A stretch of 64,000 nt of DNA from Leisingera sp. M658 (GCF_025144145.1 NZ_CP083546.1:1070501-1134500), one strand, 5' to 3'. Shown: positions 48,193 through 57,130, counted from the first letter of the stretch. Translations and numbers: made by a program. Notes: generated by a model not told the origin, from the sequence alone.

Positions 48193-48474
48193 TTAACGAT
48201 CCCGGGCGCGTTTCAAAAAACCGCGTTCAGCCACAGGCTGGCCGGTCTTGGAATGCAGCTTGCCGATCTCAGCCCCGTTGGATTTGGCCGCAGCGCCGGT
48301 CCTCTTGGAAAAGGCCCAGGCCATGTTCTTGACCGCCGCCCGTTTCCAGCCGCTGGCCATGTTCGGATGCGCGCCGGACGTCTTCGATAACTCTGCCAGT
48401 ACCCTCTCCTCGCGGATCGCCTCAAGCGCAACTTTGGCTTTGAGTTCGGGAGAAGGGTTCTTGCGTTTCGTCAT
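48193..48474 (-). CDS. IS3-family transposase OrfA
   Basis: A 93-aa OrfA with the family's N-terminal helix-turn-helix: MTKRKNPSPELKAKVALEAI, then LSKTSGAHPNMASGWKRAAV and a short leucine-type tail EIGKLHSKTGQPVAERGFLK. In functional elements it partners OrfB after a programmed frameshift. The frame here is intact, though some typical residues differ (for example Gly-Ala-His for Gly-Val-His). Since orfB is ruined the element is inactive on its own. Confidence 0.8.
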   Translation of the reverse strand: MTKRKNPSPELKAKVALEAIREERVLAELSKTSGAHPNMASGWKRAAVKNMAWAFSKRTGAAAKSNGAEIGKLHSKTGQPVAERGFLKRARDR

Positions 48475-48544
48475 TTTGGATCGTCACTTTCATCATGCGA
48501 TCCATATTGGCAACTGGTCTGAATTCCCGCGACCACCTCTGACG

Positions 48545-48919
48545 GTGCCGGGCCGATTGCAGCTCTGACCTTCAAGGCCGCTGTCGGTGACTCCACGCGG
48601 TTCAAAAGGTCGCGGACTGCTGGCGCGCCTTTTGGCCTGACGCCGAGACGGTATCGGTCATGTGAGCACGGCAATCCCGGCCGAAAATCAAAAGCAGGCG
48701 ATCGGGGATGTTCGCGCAACATTATACGCAACCGCCAACGCTTTGCTCAGGCGAACAATGGCAGGGTCGCAGATCAAATCGCGGGGCATGCGGGTGATGC
48801 GCGTAAAAGGGCGTCGTCGCGCTGTTGCCGCTGTCGCGCGCAAACTCGCCGTCTTGCTGCACCGCATGTGGACAGACAGCACTGAATTCCGTCAGGAACC
48901 AGTGGAGGGCACTGCATGA
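48545..48919 (+). pseudogene. IS110-family transposase C-terminal remnant
   Basis: In successive plus-strand frames this reads VPGRLQL/IAALTFKAAVGDSTRFK, then ARFGLTPRRYRS, then AIGDVRATLYATANALLRR and AVARKLAVLLHRMWTDSTEF. This is the helix-hairpin-helix and C-terminal Tnp20 region of IS110 transposases, including the GLTP motif and the C-terminal LHRMW block. The N-terminal RuvC-like half is absent and at least two frameshifts occur. It abuts the left end of the IS3 remnant near 48540. Confidence 0.7.
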
Positions 48920-49149
48920 TCTAAACGCCCGATACTTGACCCAAACACCCACTTAGAGAAATCGCCTTTACCCAAGCCGCAGCCAACACTATGGGCCTCA
49001 ACACTGGCCGCGCCGCCGGGGTATTATTTCAGCAGAGCAGGCATTCACCTTCCCGTGAATTACCCCCGATCTGCGCCCTATTAACCCTATTCTCATTAAA
49101 TTTTCCGAAATTGCCCTGCATGACATGTTCCTAACCAGCAGGATTCCCC
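48920..49149. other. Spacer between IS remnants and methyltransferase gene
   Basis: No gene is seen. Bases 48920-48960 still look like IS110 flank. From about 49060 the DNA is AT-richer (CCTATTAACCCTATTCTCATTAAATTTTCC), where the promoter of the next gene should lie. Confidence 0.4.
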
Positions 49150-50769
49150 GTGACCGATTGGACCTCCGGCTATGTGGCCGGCATCGACTATACCCATGAT
49201 TTCCACAGCCAGCTGACGCCCGCCCTGCTGGGTTTCGGCGTGATGAGCCAGGGCCACCGGCACAGCTTGCAGGGCGACGGCAGCACCTATTGCGAACTCG
49301 GTTGCGGCCAGGGGTTTTCCGCCAATCTGCTGGCGGCGGCCAACCCGCATGTTGAATTCCACGCGATGGACTTCAGCCCGTCGCATATTGCCGGCGCCAG
49401 GGAACTGACGCAGGAAGCGGCTCTGGACAACATGCATTTCCACGAACGCTCCTTTGAGGATTTCGACACCGCGCCGGGCCTGCCCGAGGTGTTTGACATC
49501 ATCGCCCTGCACGGTGTCTTCAGCTGGGTTTCTGCGGAAAACCGCCAGCATATCATCCGGTTCATTTCGCAGCGGCTGCGTCCGGGCGGCCTGGTCTATG
49601 TCAGCTATAATGCCCAGCCCGGCTGGGCTGCAGCGATGCCTCTGCGCCGCCTTCTTGCGGGCCGGGCAGAGCAGGGCAGCGGGCCGCTGACAGACCGGAT
49701 TGGCGATGCGATGGCCTTTGCGCACCAGCTGGGCGCAGCGGGTGCGGCGTATTTCGGCAAGAACCCGGCTGCAGCCAAGCGTCTGGATCATATGAAATCA
49801 ATGCCGGCCAATTACCTGGCGCATGAGTATTTCAACAAGGATTGGACCCCGTTCTATTTCGAGGATCTGGCGGGCGAACTGGCCGGGGCCAAGCTGGATT
49901 TTGCAGGCTCCGTGCATCCGTTGGACAATCTGGACTGCATCCGCTTCACGCCGGAACAGCAGGCCCTGCTGAACAGCGAGGGGGACCCCGGCCGCCGCGA
50001 AGGCCTTCGCGATGTTCTGCTGAACGAGCATTTCCGCACCGATATTTTTGTGAAGGGCAAGCTGTCCCATACCCCGCGCGGCGAAATCGGCGCCTGGTTT
50101 GCGACCCCTTTTGCTCTGACCCGTCCCTATAGCGGCGGGACCTTGAAATTCCACTACCGGGGCAGGGAGGTGCCTCTGGAGCAGGAGCAGTACGCGCCTG
50201 TGCTGAAGGCGCTGGCCGAGGGGCCAGCAACAGTGCGCAGCCTGCTGGATCACGGGGTGTTCGGCGCCATGGACTGGGGCAGCATCGCCCGGATGCTGAC
50301 GATACTTGCCGGCACCGGCTGCGTCACCCCCTGTCTGCCGCAGGAGGGGCTGGCACAACGGGCGGCTGCTTGCCGTGCCTTCAATCTGGCGGTTTGCAAA
50401 CGGGCCGAGGACAGCGATACCCTGCGGTTCCTGGCCTCGCCTGTCACCGGCGGCGGGGTCGAGGCGGACCGGTTCGAACAGCTGTTCCTGCTGGCCCGCA
50501 GCGAAGGCCATGAGACACCCGCCGGCTGGGCCGAGCTGGCCTGGCGCATCCTGGCGCCGCAGGGACAGCGGCTGCAGCACGAGGGCCGGGTGCTGGAAAC
50601 CGAGGAAGAGAACCTCGCCCTGCTGGGGGCCAGGGCCGGCAATTTCGCAGCCCGCCGCCTGCCGCTGTTTGAAAGCCTGGGCCTGACACTGGAGGACACC
50701 GGGCAGAGCACTGGGCAGGACACCGGGAAGGACCAGACAGGGGCCTTGGCACAGGACACTGCGGCGTGA
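49150..50769 (+). CDS. SAM-dependent methyltransferase with methyltransferase-regulatory domain
   Basis: A 539-aa protein. The N-terminal class I methyltransferase domain has motif I YCELGCGQGFSANLLAA (about residues 47-63), AMDFSPSHI and IIALHGVFSWVS. Residues about 215-300 match the methyltransferase regulatory domain (PF10119 type), and the C-terminal part holds a further helical domain. The last 20 residues are a Thr/Gln/Gly/Asp repeat, DTGQSTGQDTGKDQTG. It has a GTG start. Substrate unknown; in other bacteria this class is near surface polysaccharide or chemotaxis genes. The next gene is a PAS protein on the same strand, 144 bp away. Confidence 0.8.
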   Translation: MTDWTSGYVAGIDYTHDFHSQLTPALLGFGVMSQGHRHSLQGDGSTYCELGCGQGFSANLLAAANPHVEFHAMDFSPSHIAGARELTQEAALDNMHFHERSFEDFDTAPGLPEVFDIIALHGVFSWVSAENRQHIIRFISQRLRPGGLVYVSYNAQPGWAAAMPLRRLLAGRAEQGSGPLTDRIGDAMAFAHQLGAAGAAYFGKNPAAAKRLDHMKSMPANYLAHEYFNKDWTPFYFEDLAGELAGAKLDFAGSVHPLDNLDCIRFTPEQQALLNSEGDPGRREGLRDVLLNEHFRTDIFVKGKLSHTPRGEIGAWFATPFALTRPYSGGTLKFHYRGREVPLEQEQYAPVLKALAEGPATVRSLLDHGVFGAMDWGSIARMLTILAGTGCVTPCLPQEGLAQRAAACRAFNLAVCKRAEDSDTLRFLASPVTGGGVEADRFEQLFLLARSEGHETPAGWAELAWRILAPQGQRLQHEGRVLETEEENLALLGARAGNFAARRLPLFESLGLTLEDTGQSTGQDTGKDQTGALAQDTAA

Positions 50770-50913
50770 TCCCGCCGCATTCGGGGGGGCCGGCGGCCGA
50801 GCCGCGTCGGCAGCTTGGAAAACCTCTCTCTTGTGCCGCCGCATTAGCAATTTGAAAAGCTGTGCCGCTTAAACAGAAAGCGGCCCCTTACCCTCACTGA
50901 CAGGAACTCACAC

Positions 50914-52131
50914 GTGTCCTTTGAAGACCGCACGCTGACCGCTCCATCCAGGGGCAGAGAAGCTCCCTTTGCCCTGGACGAAGTGTTTTTTTCCCGCACC
51001 GACTCCCGCGGTGTGATCCAGGCCGGCAATGCTGTGTTCAGCCGTGTCGCCAAATACGCGATGGAAGATCTGCTGGGGGCACCGCACAAGGTGATCCGCC
51101 ACCCGGACATGCCGCGCGCGGTGTTCCAGCTGCTGTGGGACACGATCAAGGGCGGCGGCACCGTTGGCGCCTATGTCAAGAACCGGGCCAGCGATGGCAG
51201 CTATTACTGGGTTTTTGCAGTCGTCACCCCCTGCGAGGGCGGTTATCTTTCGGCGCGGATCAAACCGACCAGCCCGCTGCGCAAGACGGTCGAGCAGGAA
51301 TACGCCCTGCTGCGCCAGGCCGAACGCGACGAAGGGCTAGACCCCGAAGCCAGCGCGGCGTTGTTGCTGGCCCGCCTGCAAGGGCTTGGCTTTGCGACCT
51401 ACAACGATTTTGCCGGCCATGCATTGGCTGAAGAGCTCATGGCACGCGATGCAGGCTTGAAACGCCCCGCGGACGCCCGTCTGGCGGAACGCCGGGCGAT
51501 GCATTCCGCAGCCGGGGATCTGGTGCAGGAGACCGAGGCGCTGGTGCAGGAATTCGAATCCATGCGCACCATCCCGCATAACCTGCGCGTCATCGCCTCG
51601 CGGATCGAACCGGCCGGCGGGCCGGTCACCGTTCTGTCCGAAAACTACAACTCCATGTCGCGCGATATGTCCAATTGGTTCGAGGCCCATGTCTGGGGCA
51701 AGAACAGCAATTTCCGCGCCATCAAGGGCACCGTGACAGCTGCCATTTTTGTCGAAGGGCTGGCGCGCATCCTCACCGAATGCGGTCATCAGCTCAATCA
51801 GGAAGACGGCGCTGCGGCCATTGATATCAATCGCGAACAGGCGATCCTGACGCAGTTGACCGAGGATCAGTTCACCAAGGCCAGGGCTAGCCTGCAGGAC
51901 GTCCGGTTCGAGGCCGACCGCATTCTCAAGGCCTGCCTGACCCTGCACCGCCACTTTATGGCGCTGACCACAACCCGGGTGCTGTGCAAGATCGAATGCG
52001 CCCGGCTGGGGAGTACCGGGGAATCGCTGAATTCGATCATTGATGAGCTGGGGCAGTTCCAGGACCGGATTTCCGTCCGTCTGGAAAAGATCACGGAACT
52101 CAGCAAAGCACTTGCATCCGAGGGGAAGTAA
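50914..52131 (+). CDS. PAS-domain protein (Aer-like N-terminus, no signalling tail)
   Basis: A 405-aa cytosolic protein. The N-terminal PAS domain (about 10-125) resembles those of aerotaxis receptors: FFSRTDSRGVIQAGNAVF, GAPHKVIRHPDMPRAVFQLL and KNRASDGSYYWVFAVVTPC. The rest is helical (LVQETEALVQEFESMRTIPH) and might be a degenerate four-helix receptor fold, but a methyl-accepting signalling hairpin with the conserved E-x-A core is missing, as are transmembrane segments. GTG start with CAGGAA upstream. Likely a redox or energy sensor; partner unknown. Confidence 0.75.
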   Translation: MSFEDRTLTAPSRGREAPFALDEVFFSRTDSRGVIQAGNAVFSRVAKYAMEDLLGAPHKVIRHPDMPRAVFQLLWDTIKGGGTVGAYVKNRASDGSYYWVFAVVTPCEGGYLSARIKPTSPLRKTVEQEYALLRQAERDEGLDPEASAALLLARLQGLGFATYNDFAGHALAEELMARDAGLKRPADARLAERRAMHSAAGDLVQETEALVQEFESMRTIPHNLRVIASRIEPAGGPVTVLSENYNSMSRDMSNWFEAHVWGKNSNFRAIKGTVTAAIFVEGLARILTECGHQLNQEDGAAAIDINREQAILTQLTEDQFTKARASLQDVRFEADRILKACLTLHRHFMALTTTRVLCKIECARLGSTGESLNSIIDELGQFQDRISVRLEKITELSKALASEGK

Positions 52132-52144
52132 CCCGTGTTCCGGC

Positions 52145-53167
52145 CTATTCTCTTGCCGCCGTTTCCGTCCAGCTTTTGCGAAAGGACGCAGGCGACTGGC
52201 CGTAGCGTTTCTTGAAACGGATCGACAGCTGCGTGGCACTGCTGAAACCGGTGGCGGCGGAAATCTCTGCCACCGTCATATTGGTCTCGTTCAGCAGGGC
52301 CAGCGCCCGGCCCACCCGCAGTTCAATGTAAAACTGCACCGGCGAGGTGCCGACATAGCGCTGGAACAGCCGTTCCAGCTGGCGCCGCGAGATCTGCGCC
52401 CGGTCCGCCAGCACGCCGATTTCCACCGGCTCCTCGATGGTGTCATGCATGAACTGCATGGCGTTGATCAGATGCTGATTGCGGCTGCTCAGCGCAACGG
52501 AATAGGCTGATTTCTGCAGCGCTTCGCGGTTGTTGGAGCGGAAGTGGATGCACATGTCGGATACAATCACCGCCAGGTCCTTGCCATGGTCGGTCTCGAT
52601 CATCTCCAGCATCATATCGGTGGCCGCATTGCCGCCGCCGCAGGTCATCAGACCTTTGTCGATCTCATACAGGTTTGCCGAGGGTTCCAGTCCCGGAAAA
52701 TACTCCGAGAACGACGGCTGGTTCTCCCAATGCAGAGTGAAGCGCTGGTCTTGCAGGATGCCGGCCTGCGCCAGCGCAAAAGCTCCGGTGCAGATGCCGC
52801 CGAACCGGCCGCCATGGGCGTTCTGCCGCCGGATCCAGGCGAGGGTACGGGGACTTGCGCTGTCCGAGGGTTCAATGCCGGAACAGACAAAGGCATAACT
52901 GCCGCGGGGCAGGTCTTCCAGCGGAAGATCGGTGTTGATGCCGATGCCGTTGGAACAGCCCACCGGTGCGCCGTCCTCGCTCATCAGGAACCAGCGGTAC
53001 AGCTCCTTGCCGGTGACCTGATTGGCAACCCGCAAGGGTTCCACCGCCGCGCTGAAGGCCAGCATGGTCAGCTTCGGCAGAAGCACAAAATAGATGTCTT
53101 TAGGCGGCCCGTCGTAATCAACCCGGAAACTGGCCGCACCCTTGGGGACAAAGCTGCGGAGATTCAT
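52145..53167 (-). CDS. GlxA-type AraC regulator with DJ-1/PfpI domain (GbdR/CdhR-like)
   Basis: A 340-aa regulator. The N-terminal DJ-1/PfpI-like domain (about 25-200) has the nucleophile-elbow region GGICTGAFALAQAG, and the C-terminal AraC double helix-turn-helix is at about 235-330 (ISRRQLERLFQRYVGTSPVQ, AEISAATGFSSATQLSIRFK). Regulators of this architecture include GbdR and CdhR, which respond to dimethylglycine/glycine betaine or carnitine. It lies 75 bp after the NhaC-type antiporter gene on the same strand and may be cotranscribed. The BCCT operon is far upstream; a link is speculative. Confidence 0.87.
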   Translation of the reverse strand: MNLRSFVPKGAASFRVDYDGPPKDIYFVLLPKLTMLAFSAAVEPLRVANQVTGKELYRWFLMSEDGAPVGCSNGIGINTDLPLEDLPRGSYAFVCSGIEPSDSASPRTLAWIRRQNAHGGRFGGICTGAFALAQAGILQDQRFTLHWENQPSFSEYFPGLEPSANLYEIDKGLMTCGGGNAATDMMLEMIETDHGKDLAVIVSDMCIHFRSNNREALQKSAYSVALSSRNQHLINAMQFMHDTIEEPVEIGVLADRAQISRRQLERLFQRYVGTSPVQFYIELRVGRALALLNETNMTVAEISAATGFSSATQLSIRFKKRYGQSPASFRKSWTETAARE

Positions 53168-53241
53168 GATCTTACCCTAACAGATGGGATGGTTACTGCA
53201 AAATGTGCGCCGCAGGCCGTTGCCCGCGGCGCGCTGTTTTC

Positions 53242-54714
53242 TCAGGCGGTCAGCTTGGCCACCGGCTCGCCGCTGTCTTCCCAGGCGGCGATTTCTTCCT
53301 CGCTGGCTTTGGGTGAGAACAGTCCGGTCATCGCATAGAAGATACCGATCAGCGGCGACAGCCAGCAGGCAAAGGCCAGCGGGATGTACAGCAGGTTCTC
53401 GAAATTGCCATCCGATATCCCCAGCGCCAGCGCCGAGATCACAAAAGCACCGCCCGCATTCCAGGGGATCAGCGGTGACACCAGGGTGCCGCCTTCCTCA
53501 ATCGCGCGCGATAGGTTCAGCGGCGAGTATTTCATGCCGCGATAGACAGGCGCATACATCCGGCCAGGCAGGGCGATGGACAGATAGGGATCGCCGGCCA
53601 CGGTATTGGTCGCAATCGAGGTCAGGATTGCCGAGGTCTGGATGCCGGCAAACGACTTCACCCGCGCAATGATCACCTCGATGATGGCCTGCAGGCAGCC
53701 GGTCCGCTCCAGCGCGCCGCCAAAACCCAGCGCCAGCAGCACCAGTGAAATGGTCCACATCATCGACTGGATGCCGCCGCGGTTCAGCAGCGGGTCGATT
53801 TCCGCCACGCCGGTGTCGATGGAATAGCCGCTGTTGGCAAAGGTGAAGGTCTCATGCAGGCCTGCGCCCTGGCACGCTATCGCCATGATGCCACCCACGA
53901 CGGCACCGGCAAACAGCGACGGGATCGGTGGCTGTTTCTTTACCGCCAGCGCGATGACCAGCAGCGCCGGCAGCAGCATCAGCGGCGAGATCCAGAATGC
54001 GCCATCCAGTGCCGCGGTGATCGCGTCGATCCGCTCAAACGAAACTTGCGAGGTGTCGATCAGGGTGAAACCCACCACCAGATAGATCACCAGCGCGATC
54101 AGCATCGACGGCACCGTGGTTGGCAGCATGTTGCGGATGTGTTCGAACAGGTTGGTGCCAGTCACCGCAGGGGCCAGGTTGGTGGTGTCCGACAAAGGTG
54201 AGATCTTGTCACCGAAGAACGCACCGGACACCACGGCGCCCGCGGTCCAGTACATCGGAATACCAAAGCCCGCGCCGATGCCCATCAGCGCCAGGCCAAC
54301 GGTGCCAACAGTGCCCCAGGAGGTGCCCAGCGACACCGAGACGATGGAGCACAGCACCATGCCCGCGGCCAGGAACAGCTCGGGCGACAGGATTTTCAGC
54401 CCGTAATAGATCAGCGTCGGCACGGTGCCGCTGGCAATCCAGATACCGACGATCATGCCGACAGTGATCAGGATCGACACCGACGGCAGCGAGATGTTGA
54501 TGACGTGGAACACGCCCTCTTCGATGTTGTCCCACTTGTGGCCCAGTTTCAGCCCCACCAGCGAAGTGATGGCGATGCCGATGGCCAGCGGAATATGCGG
54601 GGTGAAGTCCCCGAAATAGAACAGCTGGATGCCCAGAACACCCAGCGTCAGCACGATGGGCAACAGCGCCATCGCCAGGCCTGGCTTCCGGATATGCGGA
54701 TCATTTGGTGACAC
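53242..54714 (-). CDS. Na+/H+ antiporter NhaC family
   Basis: A 490-aa polytopic inner-membrane carrier of the NhaC family, with about 11-12 hydrophobic segments. Typical blocks are GTSWGTVGTVGLALMGIGAG (about 152-171), TAGAVVSGAFFGDKISPLSD (about 177-196) and TVAGDPYLSIALPGRMY (about 374-390). The GTG at 54714 is chosen for the GGGAGGAG just upstream; the frame is open to 54828. Substrates of the family include Na+/H+ and, for relatives, malate-lactate exchange. Role here not certain. Confidence 0.88.
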   Translation of the reverse strand: MSPNDPHIRKPGLAMALLPIVLTLGVLGIQLFYFGDFTPHIPLAIGIAITSLVGLKLGHKWDNIEEGVFHVINISLPSVSILITVGMIVGIWIASGTVPTLIYYGLKILSPELFLAAGMVLCSIVSVSLGTSWGTVGTVGLALMGIGAGFGIPMYWTAGAVVSGAFFGDKISPLSDTTNLAPAVTGTNLFEHIRNMLPTTVPSMLIALVIYLVVGFTLIDTSQVSFERIDAITAALDGAFWISPLMLLPALLVIALAVKKQPPIPSLFAGAVVGGIMAIACQGAGLHETFTFANSGYSIDTGVAEIDPLLNRGGIQSMMWTISLVLLALGFGGALERTGCLQAIIEVIIARVKSFAGIQTSAILTSIATNTVAGDPYLSIALPGRMYAPVYRGMKYSPLNLSRAIEEGGTLVSPLIPWNAGGAFVISALALGISDGNFENLLYIPLAFACWLSPLIGIFYAMTGLFSPKASEEEIAAWEDSGEPVAKLTA

Positions 54715-55046
54715 GGGTATCTCCTCCCTAGGGTCAAATCGCCTGTCAAAGGCGGATGCGGATACACACCAGAAATCGGCCCCGGGGACTCGTCGCCGCC
54801 GCGCCGGAATGCACAGCGTTTGCGACAATCAGGGAAATATCCCTGATCGGGGAAAGGTTGGGCCTTCGGGGGATTTCTCCCCGCTCGTGAAGGCCGGACA
54901 AGCCTGCCAGGCCTTCAGAAATGACAGCTTGCCAAGCCAATGCCGCCTTGCCTAAAGGCAACAGCCGCCGGGTCTTTATGGCTGGTTTCTGGATAATCCT
55001 GCTGTATGGCTTAATCTCAACACTGACTAACCGCTTGGGAACCGGA

Positions 55047-55397
55047 ATGAAAAGACTGCGCAACCCCCGTACAGGGGTAGATCAGGGGGATGCCGAGGTT
55101 TTTTCGGATTTCGAGGACAACGGCGAGATGTGGACCGGCTCCGGCCCGCGCGAGCGGCGCCAGGCGGTAAGGTTCAGCGCGGCATTTGCCAGCCCGCCAT
55201 CGGTGCAAGTGTCGGTGTCGCTTTGGGATATGGACACTTCCGCCGCGATCCGGGCCGAGCTGGTGGCGGAAAACATCACCTGCGAAGGGTTCGAGATCGT
55301 CTTTCGCACCTGGGCCGACAGCCGCGCCGCCCGCCTGCGTGCGGGCTGGCTGGCCATCGGCGAACTGCCTTATGCCGACGACTGGGATGTTGATTAA
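55047..55397 (+). CDS. H-type lectin domain protein
   Basis: A 116-aa protein consisting almost only of an H-type lectin domain (PF09458 type, the fold of snail agglutinin and discoidin II). Key pattern: EVFSDFEDNGEMWTGSGPRE, then RFSAAFASPPSVQVSVSLWD and IVFRTWADSRAARLRAGWLA. The start at 55047 follows GGGAACCGGA; there is no signal peptide, so secretion would need another route. The gene is single, convergent with the MerR gene (9 bp gap). Sugar-binding role in attachment is inferred. Confidence 0.82.
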   Translation: MKRLRNPRTGVDQGDAEVFSDFEDNGEMWTGSGPRERRQAVRFSAAFASPPSVQVSVSLWDMDTSAAIRAELVAENITCEGFEIVFRTWADSRAARLRAGWLAIGELPYADDWDVD

Positions 55398-55406
55398 GCC
55401 GCGGCG

Positions 55407-55808
55407 CTAGACCTTGGCAGTCAGGGTACCGGCCCGCAGCAGTTTTTGAAACTTAGGACACTCCAGATGGCTGGGCGCCGAGCAGTCCGCCACATGCCGC
55501 AGCGCGTCCTTCAGCGTGGTCAGCTCACGGATCTGCGCCTCCAGCGCGTCGGCGCGGGCGTGCAATTGGCGGCGCGGCAGATCCGGCTGGCCGTGCTTGC
55601 CGAACATGCCGGCAATCTCCTGCAGCGAAAACCCCGCCGCCTTGCCCAGCGTTATCAGCGATAGCTGCAACAAAACCCCCCGCCCGAACTGCCGCCGCAG
55701 CCCTTTGCGCCCGATCGAGGTGATCAGCCCGATTTCCTCATAATACCGCAGGGCCGAGGCCGCGACGCCCGAGCGTTCGGCAACTTCGCCGATATCCAGA
55801 AGTTTCAT
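55407..55808 (-). CDS. MerR-family transcription regulator
   Basis: A 133-aa MerR-type regulator. The winged helix DNA-binding domain begins MKLLDIGEVAERSGVAASAL (residues 1-20), with RYYEEIGLI, and a dimerisation helix follows near 75-110. C-terminal cysteines (HVADCSAPSHLECPKFQ) could bind metal or respond to redox, but do not match the SoxR CxxCxCxxxxxC cluster. Divergent from an MFS exporter; its operator is visible in the spacer. Likely a drug- or metal-responsive repressor/activator. Confidence 0.88.
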   Translation of the reverse strand: MKLLDIGEVAERSGVAASALRYYEEIGLITSIGRKGLRRQFGRGVLLQLSLITLGKAAGFSLQEIAGMFGKHGQPDLPRRQLHARADALEAQIRELTTLKDALRHVADCSAPSHLECPKFQKLLRAGTLTAKV

Positions 55809-55810
55809 TC

Positions 55811-55834
55811 TTGACCTCAAGCTGACTTGAATTG
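55811..55834. promoter_or_regulatory. Probable MerR operator between the MerR and MFS genes
   Basis: TTGACCTCAAGCTGACTTGA contains the dyad TCAAG-CTGA-CTTGA next to a -35-like TTGACC, the arrangement of MerR-type operators that sit between -35 and -10 elements. The 69-bp spacer of two divergent starts holds it. Confidence 0.65.
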
Positions 55835-55877
55835 GCAGGCTGCCAGTCCGGAACAGTTTGAACAAGGAAATTCCCGG

Positions 55878-57074
55878 ATGAACACGGAAAAAACACCCCT
55901 CTGGCAAGAGCCTAAGGCCATCGCGCTGTTGATGGCCGCCAGTCTCACAGTGATGGCCAATGCCACCATCAGCCCGGCGCTGGCGGGGCTGGAACAGGAA
56001 TTTGCAGGCGTGCCCGATGCGGGCTTTCTGGTACGGCTGCTGGTCACCGCGCCGTCGCTGGGGGTGATGCTGACCGCGCCGCTGGCGGGCTGGCTGACAG
56101 ACCGCGCCGGGCGGCGGGGCGTGCTGCTGGCGGGGATCTGGCTGTTCATGCTCTGCGGCACGGCCGGTTTTTACCTGCCGGATTTGCAGCTGATGCTTGT
56201 CAGCCGCTTTGGCCTGGGGATCGCTGTGGCGCTGATCATGACCGCGCAAACCGCGCTGATCGGCGACTATTTCACCGGCGCGCGGCGCCAGGCATTGACC
56301 GGGCTGCAGATCTCGGCCCGAAACTTCGGCGGGCTGGTCTTCATCGGCTTTGCCGGGCTGGCCGCCACCCTGTCACCGCGGCTGCCGTTTCTGATCTACG
56401 GGCTGGCTGTCCTGTGCCTGTACGCCGCCTGGCGCCATGCGCCCGAACCGGCCCGGCCCCAGGCGGGGCAAGCCCAAGCAGAGGGGGCAGGGCACCCGGC
56501 CTGGCTGGTGCTGGTAATTGCAGTTTCGGCCTTGCAGATGCTGACCAACGGGCTGTTCTTCATGATGCCCACCCAGCTGCCGTTCTTCTTTGCGTCCCAG
56601 GGCCTTAACAGCGCGCTGATGACCGGGGCCGGGCTGGGGCTGCTGTCGCTTTGCGGTGGGATCACTGCGCTGCTGTATGCCCGTTTCAAAGGCGCGTTGC
56701 CGCATGCGGCCATCTTTGCCCTGGGTTATGGCGCGCTGGCGCTTGGCTTTGCGGTATTGGCGCAGGAGGGCAGCGCGGCGCTGTCCTTGGCGGGCGCCAT
56801 GGCGGTTGGAATTGGCTATGCCACGGTCTCGCCTGGCTTCGTCGCTATCACGCTGGCACTGGCCCCGTCCGGGCGGCGCGGAACAGCAGGCGCGATCCTG
56901 ACAGCATCAGTGTTCTGCGGCCAGTTCCTGTCGCCCTTTGCCAGCACGCCTGCCATCAGCCAATGGGGCTATGGCGCAACGTTCGGCGCTGCAGCAGCAG
57001 GTCTGGCGCTGATGGCTTGCATGGCGCTGCTGACGGCCCTGCTCACAGTGCGCCGCCGCCGTGCTGCCCAGTAA
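55878..57074 (+). CDS. MFS transporter (drug-efflux type)
   Basis: A 398-aa major facilitator permease with 12 hydrophobic segments. The motif-A loop GWLTDRAGRRGVLLAG is between helices 2 and 3 (about residues 73-88), with SRFGLGIAVALIMTAQTALI following. The second half starts near residue 210 after a charged Gln/Ala linker. ATG at 55878, AAGGAA upstream. Next to a divergent MerR regulator with a visible operator, it is probably an inducible exporter of an amphipathic or toxic compound. Confidence 0.88.
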   Translation: MNTEKTPLWQEPKAIALLMAASLTVMANATISPALAGLEQEFAGVPDAGFLVRLLVTAPSLGVMLTAPLAGWLTDRAGRRGVLLAGIWLFMLCGTAGFYLPDLQLMLVSRFGLGIAVALIMTAQTALIGDYFTGARRQALTGLQISARNFGGLVFIGFAGLAATLSPRLPFLIYGLAVLCLYAAWRHAPEPARPQAGQAQAEGAGHPAWLVLVIAVSALQMLTNGLFFMMPTQLPFFFASQGLNSALMTGAGLGLLSLCGGITALLYARFKGALPHAAIFALGYGALALGFAVLAQEGSAALSLAGAMAVGIGYATVSPGFVAITLALAPSGRRGTAGAILTASVFCGQFLSPFASTPAISQWGYGATFGAAAAGLALMACMALLTALLTVRRRRAAQ

Positions 57075-57080
57075 AAAGGC

Positions 57081-57108
57081 AAAAGTCCCGCCGTGTGGCG
57101 GGGCTTTT
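57081..57108. terminator. Bidirectional terminator between MFS and prs genes
   Basis: The stem AAAAGTCCCGCC / GGCGGGGCTTTT (one mismatch, loop GTGT) has A and T flanks on both sides, so it can end the MFS gene and the convergent prs. Confidence 0.88.
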
Positions 57109-57130
57109 CAACTTGCGGAAAACAGCGGGT

